Below, piece after piece: positions 17,813-26,291 of a stretch of DNA of 36,485 nucleotides. Under the pieces are notes generated by a model that ran no database searches, was not told the DNA's origin, and saw only the letters and a program-made list of their open reading frames with translations. Position 1 is the first letter of the stretch. Every line of letters starts with the position of its first letter. Source of the stretch: Rhodopseudomonas sp. AAP120 (GTDB lineage: Bacteria; Pseudomonadota; Alphaproteobacteria; Rhizobiales; Xanthobacteraceae); assembly GCF_001295845.1 (NCBI RefSeq), contig NZ_LJIC01000105.1, positions 1 through 36,485 of the forward strand, given 5' to 3'. Made by a program: the position numbers and the translations under genes.

Positions 17813-19027
17813 TTACTTCGCCGCATTCACCAGCGGGCAGCCGCCGTCCTTGAGCGGGCGGAACGCTTTGTCGCCCGGAACCGTCGACAAGATCTTGTAA
17901 TAATCCCACGGATACTTCGACTCCGACGGCTGCTTCACCTGCAGCAGATACATGTCGCGGATGACGCGGCCATCTTCGCGGATCGAGGCGTTGGTGGTGT
18001 AGAAGTCGTTGATCGGCATCTTCTTCATCTCCGCAACCACGACGGAGCCGGCGTCGCTCTTGGTGGCGTCGACCGCCTTCAGATAATGCGTCACCGCGCC
18101 GTACACCGCGGCCTGCAGGCTGCCCGGCGCCTTGCCGCCGAATCGCGCCATGAAGCGCTTGCTCCATTCGCGGGTCTTGTCATTGGCGTCCCAATAGAAG
18201 CTGTCGGCGAAGATCAGGCCCTTGGCGCTGGCAAGACCGAGCGCATGGATATCCGGCAGATTGACCAACAGCGCAGCGATGCTCTGGCCACCCGTGGTGA
18301 TGCCGAACTCGTTGGCCTGCTTCAGCGCCGACATCATGTCGGCACCCGCATTTGCGAGTCCGATCACCTGCGCCTTGGAGGCCTGCGCCTGCAGCAGATA
18401 GGACGAGAAGTCCGACGAATTCAGCGGATGCTTCGACGAGCCCAGAACTGTGCCGCCATTGGCGACGATCACCTTGCTGGCCTCGGCCTCGAGCGCCTGG
18501 CCGAAGCTGTAGTCGGCCGTGAGGAAGTACCAGCTCTTGAGGCCCTTCTGCACCAGCGGCGCGGTGGCGACGTTAGCCAGCGCGTAGTTGTCGTAGGCCC
18601 AATGCACGCCGACCGGCGAGCACGCCTTGCCGGTGAGATCCGGCGTGCCGGGACCGGTCGCCAGGAAGGCCTTGTCCTTGTCGCGCGACAATTGCTGAAC
18701 GGCGAGCGCCACGCCCGACGACACCACTTCGGTGATGGTGTCGACACCTTCGGTGTCGTACCACTTCCGCGCCAGCGCGAGGCCGATGTCGGCCTTGTTT
18801 TGATGGTCGGCAGAAATGACCTCCACCGGCATGCCGGCGGCCTTGCCGCCGAAATCCTCGACCGCCATCTTGGCGGCCAGCACCGAGCCGGCACCGACAT
18901 TGTCGGCATAGGGGCCGGACATATCGGTGAGCACGCCGATCTTCACAGTGCCGTTGGAGATTTCAGCCGAGGCCGACGCAACCGACATCAGTACGGCGGC
19001 GGTCGCCAGACAGGTTTGCAGCTTCAC
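17813..19027 (-). CDS. Branched-chain amino acid-type ABC transporter substrate-binding protein (orphan)
   Basis: A 404-residue type I periplasmic binding protein (Peripla_BP_6 family). Signal peptide about 1-21 (core LATAAVLMSVASASA, cleavage after ASA). The mature protein begins with GTVKIGVLTDMSGPYAD, the family hallmark, and contains YFLTADYSFGQALE. This subfamily commonly binds aromatic or aliphatic carboxylates rather than amino acids, as known for R. palustris relatives. GTG start with GGAGG 9 bases upstream. No permease or ATPase genes accompany it, so it must use a transporter encoded elsewhere. Its place in a CoA-dependent catabolic operon suggests it collects that pathway's substrate. 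Confidence 0.92.
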   Translation of the reverse strand: MKLQTCLATAAVLMSVASASAEISNGTVKIGVLTDMSGPYADNVGAGSVLAAKMAVEDFGGKAAGMPVEVISADHQNKADIGLALARKWYDTEGVDTITEVVSSGVALAVQQLSRDKDKAFLATGPGTPDLTGKACSPVGVHWAYDNYALANVATAPLVQKGLKSWYFLTADYSFGQALEAEASKVIVANGGTVLGSSKHPLNSSDFSSYLLQAQASKAQVIGLANAGADMMSALKQANEFGITTGGQSIAALLVNLPDIHALGLASAKGLIFADSFYWDANDKTREWSKRFMARFGGKAPGSLQAAVYGAVTHYLKAVDATKSDAGSVVVAEMKKMPINDFYTTNASIREDGRVIRDMYLLQVKQPSESKYPWDYYKILSTVPGDKAFRPLKDGGCPLVNAAK

Positions 19028-19078
19028 GATTGGGTTCCTCCCTTGTGTTTTTTGAGCAGGCGCGAAAGCGCCCGCCGC

Positions 19079-19921
19079 TTACTTGATGGCCGCGAGCACC
19101 GGCAGCAGATGTCCGAGGAACGCCTCGGGATCTTCGCTCATCGGAAAATGGCCGAGGCCCTTCATGATCGAGACGCTGCTGCCCGGGATGCTGCGCGCGA
19201 CCGCCAGTGTCTCCTCAGGCGTGCACGAGTAGTCGTATTCGCCGGACAGCAGGAACAGCGGGCACTTCTTGGTATCGATCTGCGCCACGCGGTCGCGGAT
19301 GTCGCCGTCCTGCTTGTAGAAGTGCAGGTCGCCCTTGAACACGCCGGGGCCGCCCTGCATGTAGTGCCAGAGGGTTTCCCAGCGCTCCTTATCGGGCGCA
19401 TCGGGGCCGACGAGGCCCGACACGATCGCGGCGCAGACTTCGCCGCCGTGCACGTCCGGCCGGTGCAGGAAGTTGAGGTCGTAATACGGATCGACATGCG
19501 CGCCGGCCTGCAGGCCGATGATGGCGCGGAAGCGCTCCGGATGCTCGAGCGCCAGATGCAGCACGATGCGACCACCGATCGAGCAGCCCATCACGATCGG
19601 ACGATCAAGCTCCAGCGCCGTCATGATCTCGAGGATCATGCTGGTGTATTGCGCCGAGGTGAGTTGATACTCTTCGTTATGCCAGCCGGCGGGAGGCGAC
19701 GATTTGCCGTGCCAGGGCATGTCGAAGGCGATGACGCGATGGTTCGCGGTGACCCGCGCATCGTTCATCAGGCCGCGATACTGTCGGCCGTCGGCGCCCG
19801 CCGTGTGTAGGCAGAGCAGCGGCGTGCCTGAGCCGGCCTCTTCCACATAGACGCGATGGGAACGGCCGAACAGATCGAGATTGAGATAGCGCCCGATGAC
19901 GGGCTCGAACGAGACGGTCAT
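19079..19921 (-). CDS. Alpha/beta-fold hydrolase
   Basis: A 280-residue alpha/beta hydrolase with a complete triad: nucleophile Ser-114 in the elbow GCSIGG, Asp-230 in LLSGEYDYSC and His-258 in KGLGHFPM. The oxyanion region reads LCLHTAGADGRQYR. There is no signal peptide, so it is cytoplasmic. It probably cleaves an ester, thioester, lactone or a ring-fission product. The substrate is unknown. It overlaps the upstream 122-residue protein gene by 4 bases (ATGA), so the two are translationally coupled. The binding-protein gene follows after 51 bp. Confidence 0.9.
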   Translation of the reverse strand: MTVSFEPVIGRYLNLDLFGRSHRVYVEEAGSGTPLLCLHTAGADGRQYRGLMNDARVTANHRVIAFDMPWHGKSSPPAGWHNEEYQLTSAQYTSMILEIMTALELDRPIVMGCSIGGRIVLHLALEHPERFRAIIGLQAGAHVDPYYDLNFLHRPDVHGGEVCAAIVSGLVGPDAPDKERWETLWHYMQGGPGVFKGDLHFYKQDGDIRDRVAQIDTKKCPLFLLSGEYDYSCTPEETLAVARSIPGSSVSIMKGLGHFPMSEDPEAFLGHLLPVLAAIK

Positions 19922-20286
19922 GCCGAAGCTCCGGTCGCACGCAGTTTCGTCAGCGCTTCCTTGAAGTAGCGCAGGTTCGCCATGAAGATCTGCAGATTGC
20001 CTTCTGCCTTCAGGGTGCGCCGCTTGATCAGCGCCATTAGGTCATGCGAGCCCGGCCGCGGCTTGGCGGCCCAGAACTGCGCCCACTCCTCCTCTGAGGC
20101 ACGCAGTGCGAACGACCAGGAGGGCATCACGAACGGCCCACGCGTGACGGAGACGATGCGGCCTTCGGCAATGGTCACCAGCCAGTCGGTCGGACCGACC
20201 GCGAGCAGCAGCGTGGTCGACAGAAAGCGGCCGCGCCTCACCAGCATCTCGTCGGCATTGACCCTGGATGTCAGATCTTCGATCAT
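19918..20286 (-). CDS. Small conserved protein, possibly SCP2-like
   Basis: A 122-residue soluble protein with no signal peptide. The pattern (LLLAVGPTDWLVTIAEGRIV, a WSFALRASEEEWAQFW segment, then MALIKRRTLKAEGNL followed by a hydrophobic end) resembles the sterol-carrier-protein-2 fold, which binds acyl chains or acyl-CoA. I recognise this only by shape and am not sure. It overlaps its neighbours by 4 bases on each side (ATGA with the synthetase upstream and the hydrolase downstream), so it is certainly part of this operon and probably works with them. Confidence 0.75.
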   Translation of the reverse strand: MIEDLTSRVNADEMLVRRGRFLSTTLLLAVGPTDWLVTIAEGRIVSVTRGPFVMPSWSFALRASEEEWAQFWAAKPRPGSHDLMALIKRRTLKAEGNLQIFMANLRYFKEALTKLRATGASA

Positions 20287-22388
20287 GTGTCCTCCTCGTC
20301 CACGAGCGCTACCAGCGCATCCACCGCGACGACGCCGCTCCCCGCCTCGTTGATGATCAGGGGGTTGATCTCGGCGTCGCGCACATGAACCTTGTCATCG
20401 ACCGCCAGCCGCGACAACGCAACGATCGCCCGCGCCAGCGCCTCGAGATCACCGTGCGGCTTGTTACGAAAGCCGCGGAAGACGCGGGTGATCGCCAGTT
20501 CGTCGATCATCTCGCGTGCGCCGTCGAGATCCACGGGCGCGAGGCGGATGCTGCGGTCGCGATAGATCTCGGTGAAGATGCCGCCGGCCGCGAGCAGCAC
20601 GATCGGACCGGCCTCCGGATCGACCCGGTAGCCGAGCAGCATCTCGCCGAGCCCCGCCGTCATCGGCTGCACCAGCACCTGAGCCAGCGGGGCGCCGGGC
20701 TGATGCGCCGCGACATTCGCGGCGATCCTGGTGGCGGCCTGCTTGACGCCGGCCTCGTCGCCGACATTAAGAACGACGCCGCCGACCTCGGTCTTGTGCG
20801 CGATCTCCGCCGACAGCAGCTTGACGGCGACCGGATAGGCGAACGGCAGGTCAACGGATTGCGCGCCAACGTCGACCGCGACAGCCGGCGCATGTGCGAT
20901 GCCGAGGCGATCGAGCAGTTGATAGGCCTGCAGCTCATCGAGCTGACGCGTCGCGGCTCCGGCCCCGCGCCGTAACGGCAGTTCGCGCCGCGGCTGCTGG
21001 CGCAGCAGCGCCGCGCTGATCGCGTCGGCGCAGCTCTCCGGCGTACGGAAGTTAGGCACGCCAGCCTGGGTGAGCATCGCCAGCGCGTCAGGCGCTTCCG
21101 GCACCACGAAGGCGACCAGCGGCTTGGCCGAGCCGGCGCTGTCGATCACCGGCTTGACGGCGAGCTCCGGTTGAAACCGCGCGGATGAGCCCGTAACGGC
21201 GACCACGACATCGAATTCGGGCGCGGCCAGCATGGTCTGCAGCGCCGCCTTCATCACCTCGTGGCGCGTGCCGGCCAGCGTCAGGTCGATGATGCGCTCG
21301 TGATGAGCCGTGACGCCGGCTTCGCCGAGACGATCGAATGTGTCGTTACTGGGCTTGACGACCTCGATGTCGCGGATGCCGAGTTCATCGACCACCATGG
21401 CGGCGCCGCCGCCGGTCGTGGTGACGACGCCGACGCGCTTGCTACGTTGACCGGCCGCGCGCGCCGGCAGCTTGTGCAGCAGCGGCAGCGTCTCGATCAG
21501 CGTCTCGAAATTGTTCACGCGGGCAATGCCGCAATCGGCCAGAAACGCCGCCGCAACATCATCCTCTCCGGCCAGCGCACCGGTGTGGGACAGCGCCAGT
21601 TCGGCGGCTGCCGCAGACCGTCCGAGCTTATAGGCGACCACCGGCTTGCCGCGCCTGGCCGCGGCGAGCGCAAAGTCGCGCAGATCCTGCGCGCGCCGGA
21701 TGCTCTCGAGGAACAGCATGTAGCCGGTGACGTTCGGATCATCCAGCGTGGCGGCGCAGATCTCGCCGAGGCTGAGATCGATCTCGTTGCCGACCGACAC
21801 CAGTCCGGCGAAGCCGACATTGCGCGCTTTGCCGCGCGAGATCAGCCCGCCGAGCAGGCTGCCGCTGTGCGAAGCGACAAAGATGCCGCCGCGCGGCAAA
21901 TCGCTCTCGGCGAACGCCGCGTTGGCGGTGATGATGGTGCGGCTGTGCAGGTTGATGGCGCCGAGGCTGGACGGGCCGAGAATGCGCAGCCCACTCGCGG
22001 CGCAGATCACCTTCAGCCGCTCGACCCGCGCGAGCCCTGCTTCGCCGCCCTCCGAGAAATTCGACGCCAGAATGGTCGCAACCGGAATACCGAGCCGCGC
22101 GCAGGCTTCGGCGGCGGCGATGGCGTCCTCGGTCGGCGTCAGGATGAACGCGTGATCCGGCACCGCAGGCAACGCATCGAGCGACGGCCATGCCGTTTCG
22201 CCCAGCACCGTGGCGCGCCGCGGATTGATCGGATAGATCGTGCCTGCATAGCCGGCGCGCCGCAGATACTGCAGCGGCCGCGCCGAGGTCTTGGACAGAT
22301 CATCGGACGCGCCGACCAGCGCGATGCTGCGCGGCGCCAGCAGCGCCCGCGCCCAACGGCCTGATGTCGGCGCGTTACTCTGCGGCAC
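20283..22388 (-). CDS. NDP-forming acyl-CoA synthetase (acetate-CoA ligase family)
   Basis: A 701-residue single-chain ligase of the ADP/GDP-forming acyl-CoA synthetase family (related to succinyl-CoA synthetase and Pat/AcdAB fusions). It has an N-terminal CoA-binding Rossmann domain (20-120, RSIALVGASDD), succinyl-CoA-ligase-like domains with the phosphohistidine His-268 in ALSHTGALAGEDD, and a C-terminal ATP-grasp domain from about 480 (AHKTEVGGVVLN, EMLLGYRVDPEAGP, DAEINPLI). It forms or breaks an acyl-CoA with ATP or ADP. GTG start. The gene overlaps the acyl-CoA dehydrogenase stop by 14 bases, which implies coupling. It probably activates the acid oxidised by that dehydrogenase. Confidence 0.92.
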   Translation of the reverse strand: MPQSNAPTSGRWARALLAPRSIALVGASDDLSKTSARPLQYLRRAGYAGTIYPINPRRATVLGETAWPSLDALPAVPDHAFILTPTEDAIAAAEACARLGIPVATILASNFSEGGEAGLARVERLKVICAASGLRILGPSSLGAINLHSRTIITANAAFAESDLPRGGIFVASHSGSLLGGLISRGKARNVGFAGLVSVGNEIDLSLGEICAATLDDPNVTGYMLFLESIRRAQDLRDFALAAARRGKPVVAYKLGRSAAAAELALSHTGALAGEDDVAAAFLADCGIARVNNFETLIETLPLLHKLPARAAGQRSKRVGVVTTTGGGAAMVVDELGIRDIEVVKPSNDTFDRLGEAGVTAHHERIIDLTLAGTRHEVMKAALQTMLAAPEFDVVVAVTGSSARFQPELAVKPVIDSAGSAKPLVAFVVPEAPDALAMLTQAGVPNFRTPESCADAISAALLRQQPRRELPLRRGAGAATRQLDELQAYQLLDRLGIAHAPAVAVDVGAQSVDLPFAYPVAVKLLSAEIAHKTEVGGVVLNVGDEAGVKQAATRIAANVAAHQPGAPLAQVLVQPMTAGLGEMLLGYRVDPEAGPIVLLAAGGIFTEIYRDRSIRLAPVDLDGAREMIDELAITRVFRGFRNKPHGDLEALARAIVALSRLAVDDKVHVRDAEINPLIINEAGSGVVAVDALVALVDEEDT

Positions 22389-23538
22389 GGGCCACAGCTC
22401 CGCGCTGATCGAAGCGGCGCTCGAACACGTCTTCGGCGATCCGGTTCTTGAGGATTTCGGTCGAGCCGCCGGCGATCATCCAGCCGCGGGTGCGGCGCAT
22501 GCAGTACTCGGCGAGCGCCTCCTGGCTGTAGCCGAGCCCGCCCATAATCTGCACCGCCTCGTTCGCCACCTCGAAGCCGGCCTGATTGCAGGCGAGTTTG
22601 GCGATCGCAGTCTGATAGGGCGAGGGCAGCCCCTCGGTGATGCTTGCGGCCCGATACAGCAGCAGCTGTGCAGACTCCAGCTTCAGCGCCATGTCGGCGA
22701 ATTTCCACTGCAGGCCCTGGAATTCGCACAGCGGACGGCCGAACTGCTTGCGGATCAGCGCATGTTCGCGTGCCAAGTTGAAGGCGTGTCGTCCCAGTGC
22801 GAGCGACCGCGCCGAGTTGCCGAGCCGCTCGACGTTGAAGCCTGAAATCTGTTTCTTGAAGCCGCCGAGCCCGAGCAGAACATTCGCGGCCGGGATCCGG
22901 CAGTCCTCGAAGTACAGCTGGCTCCACTGCTCGCCGCTCATGAAGGCGGTCGGCTTGCCGACGGTGAAGCCCGGCGTGTCGCGCTCGATCAGCACCGAGC
23001 CGATGCCGCCGACGCCCGGACCGAACCGGACGTAGACCAGATACACCGCCGCATCCGGGCTGTGCGTCCCGAACACCTTGCTGCCGTTGATCAGGTAACC
23101 GTCGCCGTCGGCGGTCGCGGTGGTCTTGAGCTCCGTCGCAGCGGAGCCGGCGTCGGGCTCGCTCATGCCGAGGCTGATGCAGCTTCGCCCGGCCAGCAGG
23201 TCGGGCAGGAAGCGCGCCTTCTGCTCCGGCGTGGCGTATTCCACGAAGGTGCGGATCGGGCCGAAATTGCCGGCCTGGACAATGTCGGCGCTGCGCGGAC
23301 ACACCGCCGCGACCTGCTCGATCGCGATCACCGCGTCCATCAGCGTGCCGCCCTGGCCGCCATCCTCCGGATCGAACGGGATGCCGAGCAGCCCCTGCTC
23401 GGCGAGCAGCTTGGCGGTTTCGAACGGGAAGTGCGGGTCGTGGGCACGCGCCAGCGCACCATCCTTCAGATGCGCTTCGGCAAAGCGCCGCACCGAGGTG
23501 GCGAAAGCTTGTTGTTCTTCTGTGAGTTCGAAATCCAT
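22375..23538 (-). CDS. Acyl-CoA dehydrogenase family protein
   Basis: A 387-residue flavoprotein of the acyl-CoA dehydrogenase family, starting MDFELTEEQQ as most do. FAD-binding features include ISLGMSEPDAGSAAT, then GKQ-type RKQFGRPLCEFQGLQ, and C-terminal QIMGGLGYSQEALAEYCMRR. The segment that often carries the catalytic Glu (YEGT) reads AGGSTEI, so the base must lie elsewhere, as in several subfamilies. It introduces an alpha,beta double bond into an acyl-CoA and passes electrons to ETF. An upstream in-frame codon at 23595 lies toward the regulator. ATG 23538 is preferred by homology. It is the first gene of the operon, 107 bp from the divergent LysR gene. Confidence 0.92.
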   Translation of the reverse strand: MDFELTEEQQAFATSVRRFAEAHLKDGALARAHDPHFPFETAKLLAEQGLLGIPFDPEDGGQGGTLMDAVIAIEQVAAVCPRSADIVQAGNFGPIRTFVEYATPEQKARFLPDLLAGRSCISLGMSEPDAGSAATELKTTATADGDGYLINGSKVFGTHSPDAAVYLVYVRFGPGVGGIGSVLIERDTPGFTVGKPTAFMSGEQWSQLYFEDCRIPAANVLLGLGGFKKQISGFNVERLGNSARSLALGRHAFNLAREHALIRKQFGRPLCEFQGLQWKFADMALKLESAQLLLYRAASITEGLPSPYQTAIAKLACNQAGFEVANEAVQIMGGLGYSQEALAEYCMRRTRGWMIAGGSTEILKNRIAEDVFERRFDQRGAVARAAE

Positions 23539-23614
23539 AGGTCCGCCGCAGATCGAGATGGCCTTCTGTTTCCCAGCGCAGCCCAAGGCGAGCAACTGTG
23601 CATCGGTTATTGCG

Positions 23615-23633
23615 GCATTACATTTTGTAATGC
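23615..23633. promoter_or_regulatory. LysR-type operator between the acyl-CoA dehydrogenase and the regulator
   Basis: A perfect inverted repeat GCATTACA-TTT-TGTAATGC. Its core ATTAC-N5-GTAAT satisfies the T-N11-A rule for LysR-type recognition sites. It lies 12 bases upstream of the regulator's ATG and 76 bases upstream of the divergent dehydrogenase start, so one bound site could control both directions. Confidence 0.8.
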
Positions 23634-23645
23634 TACGATCGCGAC

Positions 23646-24581
23646 ATGACCGAAAAGGAAGTGCCCCAATCGGAGTGGCTGCCGCCGCTCAATCCGCTGC
23701 ATGTGTTCGAAGTCGCGGCGCGGCTCGGCAGCTTCACCAAGGCGGCCGAGAAGCTGCGCGTGACCCAGCCGGCGGTCAGCCGGCAGGTCCGCACGCTCGA
23801 AGACTTTCTCGGCGTTCGGCTGTTCGAGCGTGACCAGCAAGGCATTCGGTTGACGCCGGCCGGTGAGCAGTTTCAGCGCGAAGTCTCGCCGGCGTTTCAA
23901 ATCATCCGGACCGCCGCCGCGAACCTCAAAGAGACCCGCAAGGTCGAGCCGCTCAAGATCCGCGTCTATACGACCTTCGCGTCGAAATGGCTGATCCAGC
24001 GGCTGCCGTCATTTCACGTCGCGCATCCGAACATCCGGCTGAACATCAGCAACGTGGTCGCCCCGATCGACTTCTCCAAGGACCGCGTCGATCTTGCGAT
24101 CCAGTTCGGCGACGGCAAATGGCCGGGCGTCGTATCGGAATTGCTGTTCACCGATCTCATCCAACCGGTGTGCAGCCCGAAACTGCTGAAGACTGCGCGG
24201 CTGACCGAGATCGACGATCTGCGCAACGTGCAGATGCTGCACTCGCATTATCGCCGGACGGACTGGCACGACTGGCTGGCCGCCGTGAACCGCACCGATC
24301 TGCTCACCAGCAATGAAATCAGTTTCTCGTCGTCGATCCTGACGTATCAGGCCGCGGCCGAAGGCGTCGGTGTGGCGATCGGCCAAATTCACTTGCTGCG
24401 CAACGAAATCACCGACGGAACGCTGGTGCCGCTGTTCGATGCGCCGTTCGAGCGCAAGCTGGCGCACTACGTCGTGCGGCCGAAAGGCCGGCCGCTGAAC
24501 CGCAAGGCGCGCAGCTTCTTGATCTGGCTACGCAAGAGCATGGATGAGTTCACGGCGGCGAGCCGGACGGCGTCACCTTAG
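23646..24581 (+). CDS. LysR-family transcriptional regulator (GcvA-like)
   Basis: A 311-residue LysR-type regulator. The winged helix-turn-helix is at about 14-75 (FTKAAEKLRVTQPAVSRQVR, LGVRLFERDQQGIRLTPAG), followed by a substrate-binding effector domain from about 95 with the GcvA-like LKIRVYTTFASKWLIQRLP opening. It is divergent from the acyl-CoA dehydrogenase operon with a perfect T-N11-A palindrome in the gap, so it is very likely that operon's regulator and its own repressor. The inducer is unknown, probably a pathway intermediate. It converges on the next gene with a 4-bp overlap of stop codons. Confidence 0.93.
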   Translation: MTEKEVPQSEWLPPLNPLHVFEVAARLGSFTKAAEKLRVTQPAVSRQVRTLEDFLGVRLFERDQQGIRLTPAGEQFQREVSPAFQIIRTAAANLKETRKVEPLKIRVYTTFASKWLIQRLPSFHVAHPNIRLNISNVVAPIDFSKDRVDLAIQFGDGKWPGVVSELLFTDLIQPVCSPKLLKTARLTEIDDLRNVQMLHSHYRRTDWHDWLAAVNRTDLLTSNEISFSSSILTYQAAAEGVGVAIGQIHLLRNEITDGTLVPLFDAPFERKLAHYVVRPKGRPLNRKARSFLIWLRKSMDEFTAASRTASP

Positions 24582-26287
24582 AACAGCTCGAAGTCGCATT
24601 CGTCAGCGGCCGCCGGCTCCGGCTCCTTGGTGACGATGCCGAAGCGCCGCAGCGCATCGCGATGCTGGTTGCGCTCGCGCTCCATCGTGTAGCGCGCATA
24701 AAGCTGGTCGAGCACCGCCTCGTCGGATGGATCGATCGCGACCGTGCCGAGATCGCCCACGGCGCTTTCCAGTCGCTGGGCGACCGCCGGCAGCGCCGCA
24801 GCGCCGACGCCGAGCGTCGCCATCTGATCCATCGCGCCGTTCATGACACGGTCGAACTCGCCGCCTTCCTGAACCAAGCGGAGAATCAGGCCGCCGAGCC
24901 GCTCGTTGCCGGCTTCCACCTCGTGCAGCGCACGCAGGATTTCGGCTTCCATGCTGCTGAGTTCGTGCTGCTCGTTGCGGGATCGCGTCGCCCGAAGTTC
25001 GTCGGCCGCTCCTCCGATGCCGGCCAGTAGCGGCTCGAGTCGCACCGCGACGCCGCTCATATGGTCTGCCGTCACCTTCATCTCGTTGGCGATGACGACG
25101 AATGCTCGTCCCTTCGCGCCGAGGTGCCCAGCCTTGAGACTGGCATTCATGCCGATCAGTGTGATGTCGATGACCGAGTCCGCCAGATTGGCGATCGCAT
25201 CGCGGAACTTCACCAGCGTGCCTTCCACCACGCTCAGCGCCTCGTCGATCGAGCGGCCGCCGTCCTCGCACATCGCGATCAGATTCGAAGCCTGGGCCAA
25301 GGTCCCGCGGACGCGAGACAGAAACGACGAATCGCCGTCCTTGCCGCCGTGCAGCGAGCGGCCTCGCTCGATCAGCAGCGATACTTCGGAGATGATCGTC
25401 GACAGCGACTGGACGATCTCGCCGATGCCGCTCTCGAATTCCTGCTGCGCATCCTTCAATTGCGCGGCTTCGAGTTGGACGATGACCCGGTCGAGCGAGC
25501 CGCCTGCCGTCATCGTCGGAACGAGGGTGGGGCCGGCGTCGCCGACCCGCTGCAACCCCTCGCAGACATGCTCGAGGCGTTGCCGCGTGCTGTCGCCGGC
25601 TTGCAGCAGAACGATCGAGCGGCCGACCACGTCGCTGATCTTGCGCGCGCTGCCGCCCGCGAGATCGGCGACATGGATGCTGCTGTTGCGCTGGCGCTGG
25701 AGATCGGCAAATGCCGAGCGCAGCTCGGTGGTGGAGGCGCCGAGCTGCGGCCGGTATCGACGTTCGAATTCGGTCTGCCGGCTCCAGGCGGTCTCCACCG
25801 CCGCGGCGAGCAATTGCTGGTCGCGCGCGCAGTCTTCGATCGAGATCTGCACGGCCTTGCCGAGGTCGAAGGCCTCCTGAGTGAAGGCGACGAAATCGCC
25901 GCGATCGCCGTCGAGCGAGGCCGACTCGATCTTCGCGCTTCGGGCGACGATCATGATCATGCCGACATACTTGGCCAACTGCTTCAGCAGCCCGCCCGAT
26001 TCGATCACGGTGATCCGCAGCCTGTCGAGGAGCGCGCTCTCCGCCGGCAACGCCTCGGCAAGATCGTTCAGCCTCCGGGCGATATCCTGCAGCGCCCCCG
26101 AAGCGCCCTCGATCTGGGCGCAGGACAGTTCGCCCGATAGCGCGCTGAGCGACTCGTTGAGGCCCTGAAAGATCGTGTGGCCCTGACCGAGCTGACCTCC
26201 GACCTGGGCGAATGTGGTTTCGATCCGCGACGAGACCTGTTCGATCGACGTGATCGCGGCGGCGAGCTGATAATCTGACGATGTCAC
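24578..26287 (-). CDS. Soluble coiled-coil, receptor-like chemotaxis protein with tether pentapeptide
   Basis: 569 residues, no membrane segment, predominantly helical. Two stretches resemble the methyl-accepting receptor tip: residues 109-145 (VGMIMIVARSAKIESASLDG, then GDFVAFTQEAFDL) and 377-412 (IGMNASLKAGHLGAKGRAFV, then VIANEMKVTADHM), compared with the [20 protein letters not shown] type in the canonical receptor of this cluster. Around 229-240 the sequence GDSTRQRLEHV has the D-x3-Q spacing (Asp-232, Gln-236) of the CheZ phosphatase motif. The last five residues DFELF fit the x-aromatic-x-x-aromatic tether that binds CheR/CheB, after a Pro/Ala-rich linker. GTG start, 4 bases after the cheB stop. 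Possible roles are soluble sensor, CheY phosphatase or scaffold. None is proven. Confidence 0.75.
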   Translation of the reverse strand: MTSSDYQLAAAITSIEQVSSRIETTFAQVGGQLGQGHTIFQGLNESLSALSGELSCAQIEGASGALQDIARRLNDLAEALPAESALLDRLRITVIESGGLLKQLAKYVGMIMIVARSAKIESASLDGDRGDFVAFTQEAFDLGKAVQISIEDCARDQQLLAAAVETAWSRQTEFERRYRPQLGASTTELRSAFADLQRQRNSSIHVADLAGGSARKISDVVGRSIVLLQAGDSTRQRLEHVCEGLQRVGDAGPTLVPTMTAGGSLDRVIVQLEAAQLKDAQQEFESGIGEIVQSLSTIISEVSLLIERGRSLHGGKDGDSSFLSRVRGTLAQASNLIAMCEDGGRSIDEALSVVEGTLVKFRDAIANLADSVIDITLIGMNASLKAGHLGAKGRAFVVIANEMKVTADHMSGVAVRLEPLLAGIGGAADELRATRSRNEQHELSSMEAEILRALHEVEAGNERLGGLILRLVQEGGEFDRVMNGAMDQMATLGVGAAALPAVAQRLESAVGDLGTVAIDPSDEAVLDQLYARYTMERERNQHRDALRRFGIVTKEPEPAAADECDFELF

Positions 26288-26291
26288 TGCA

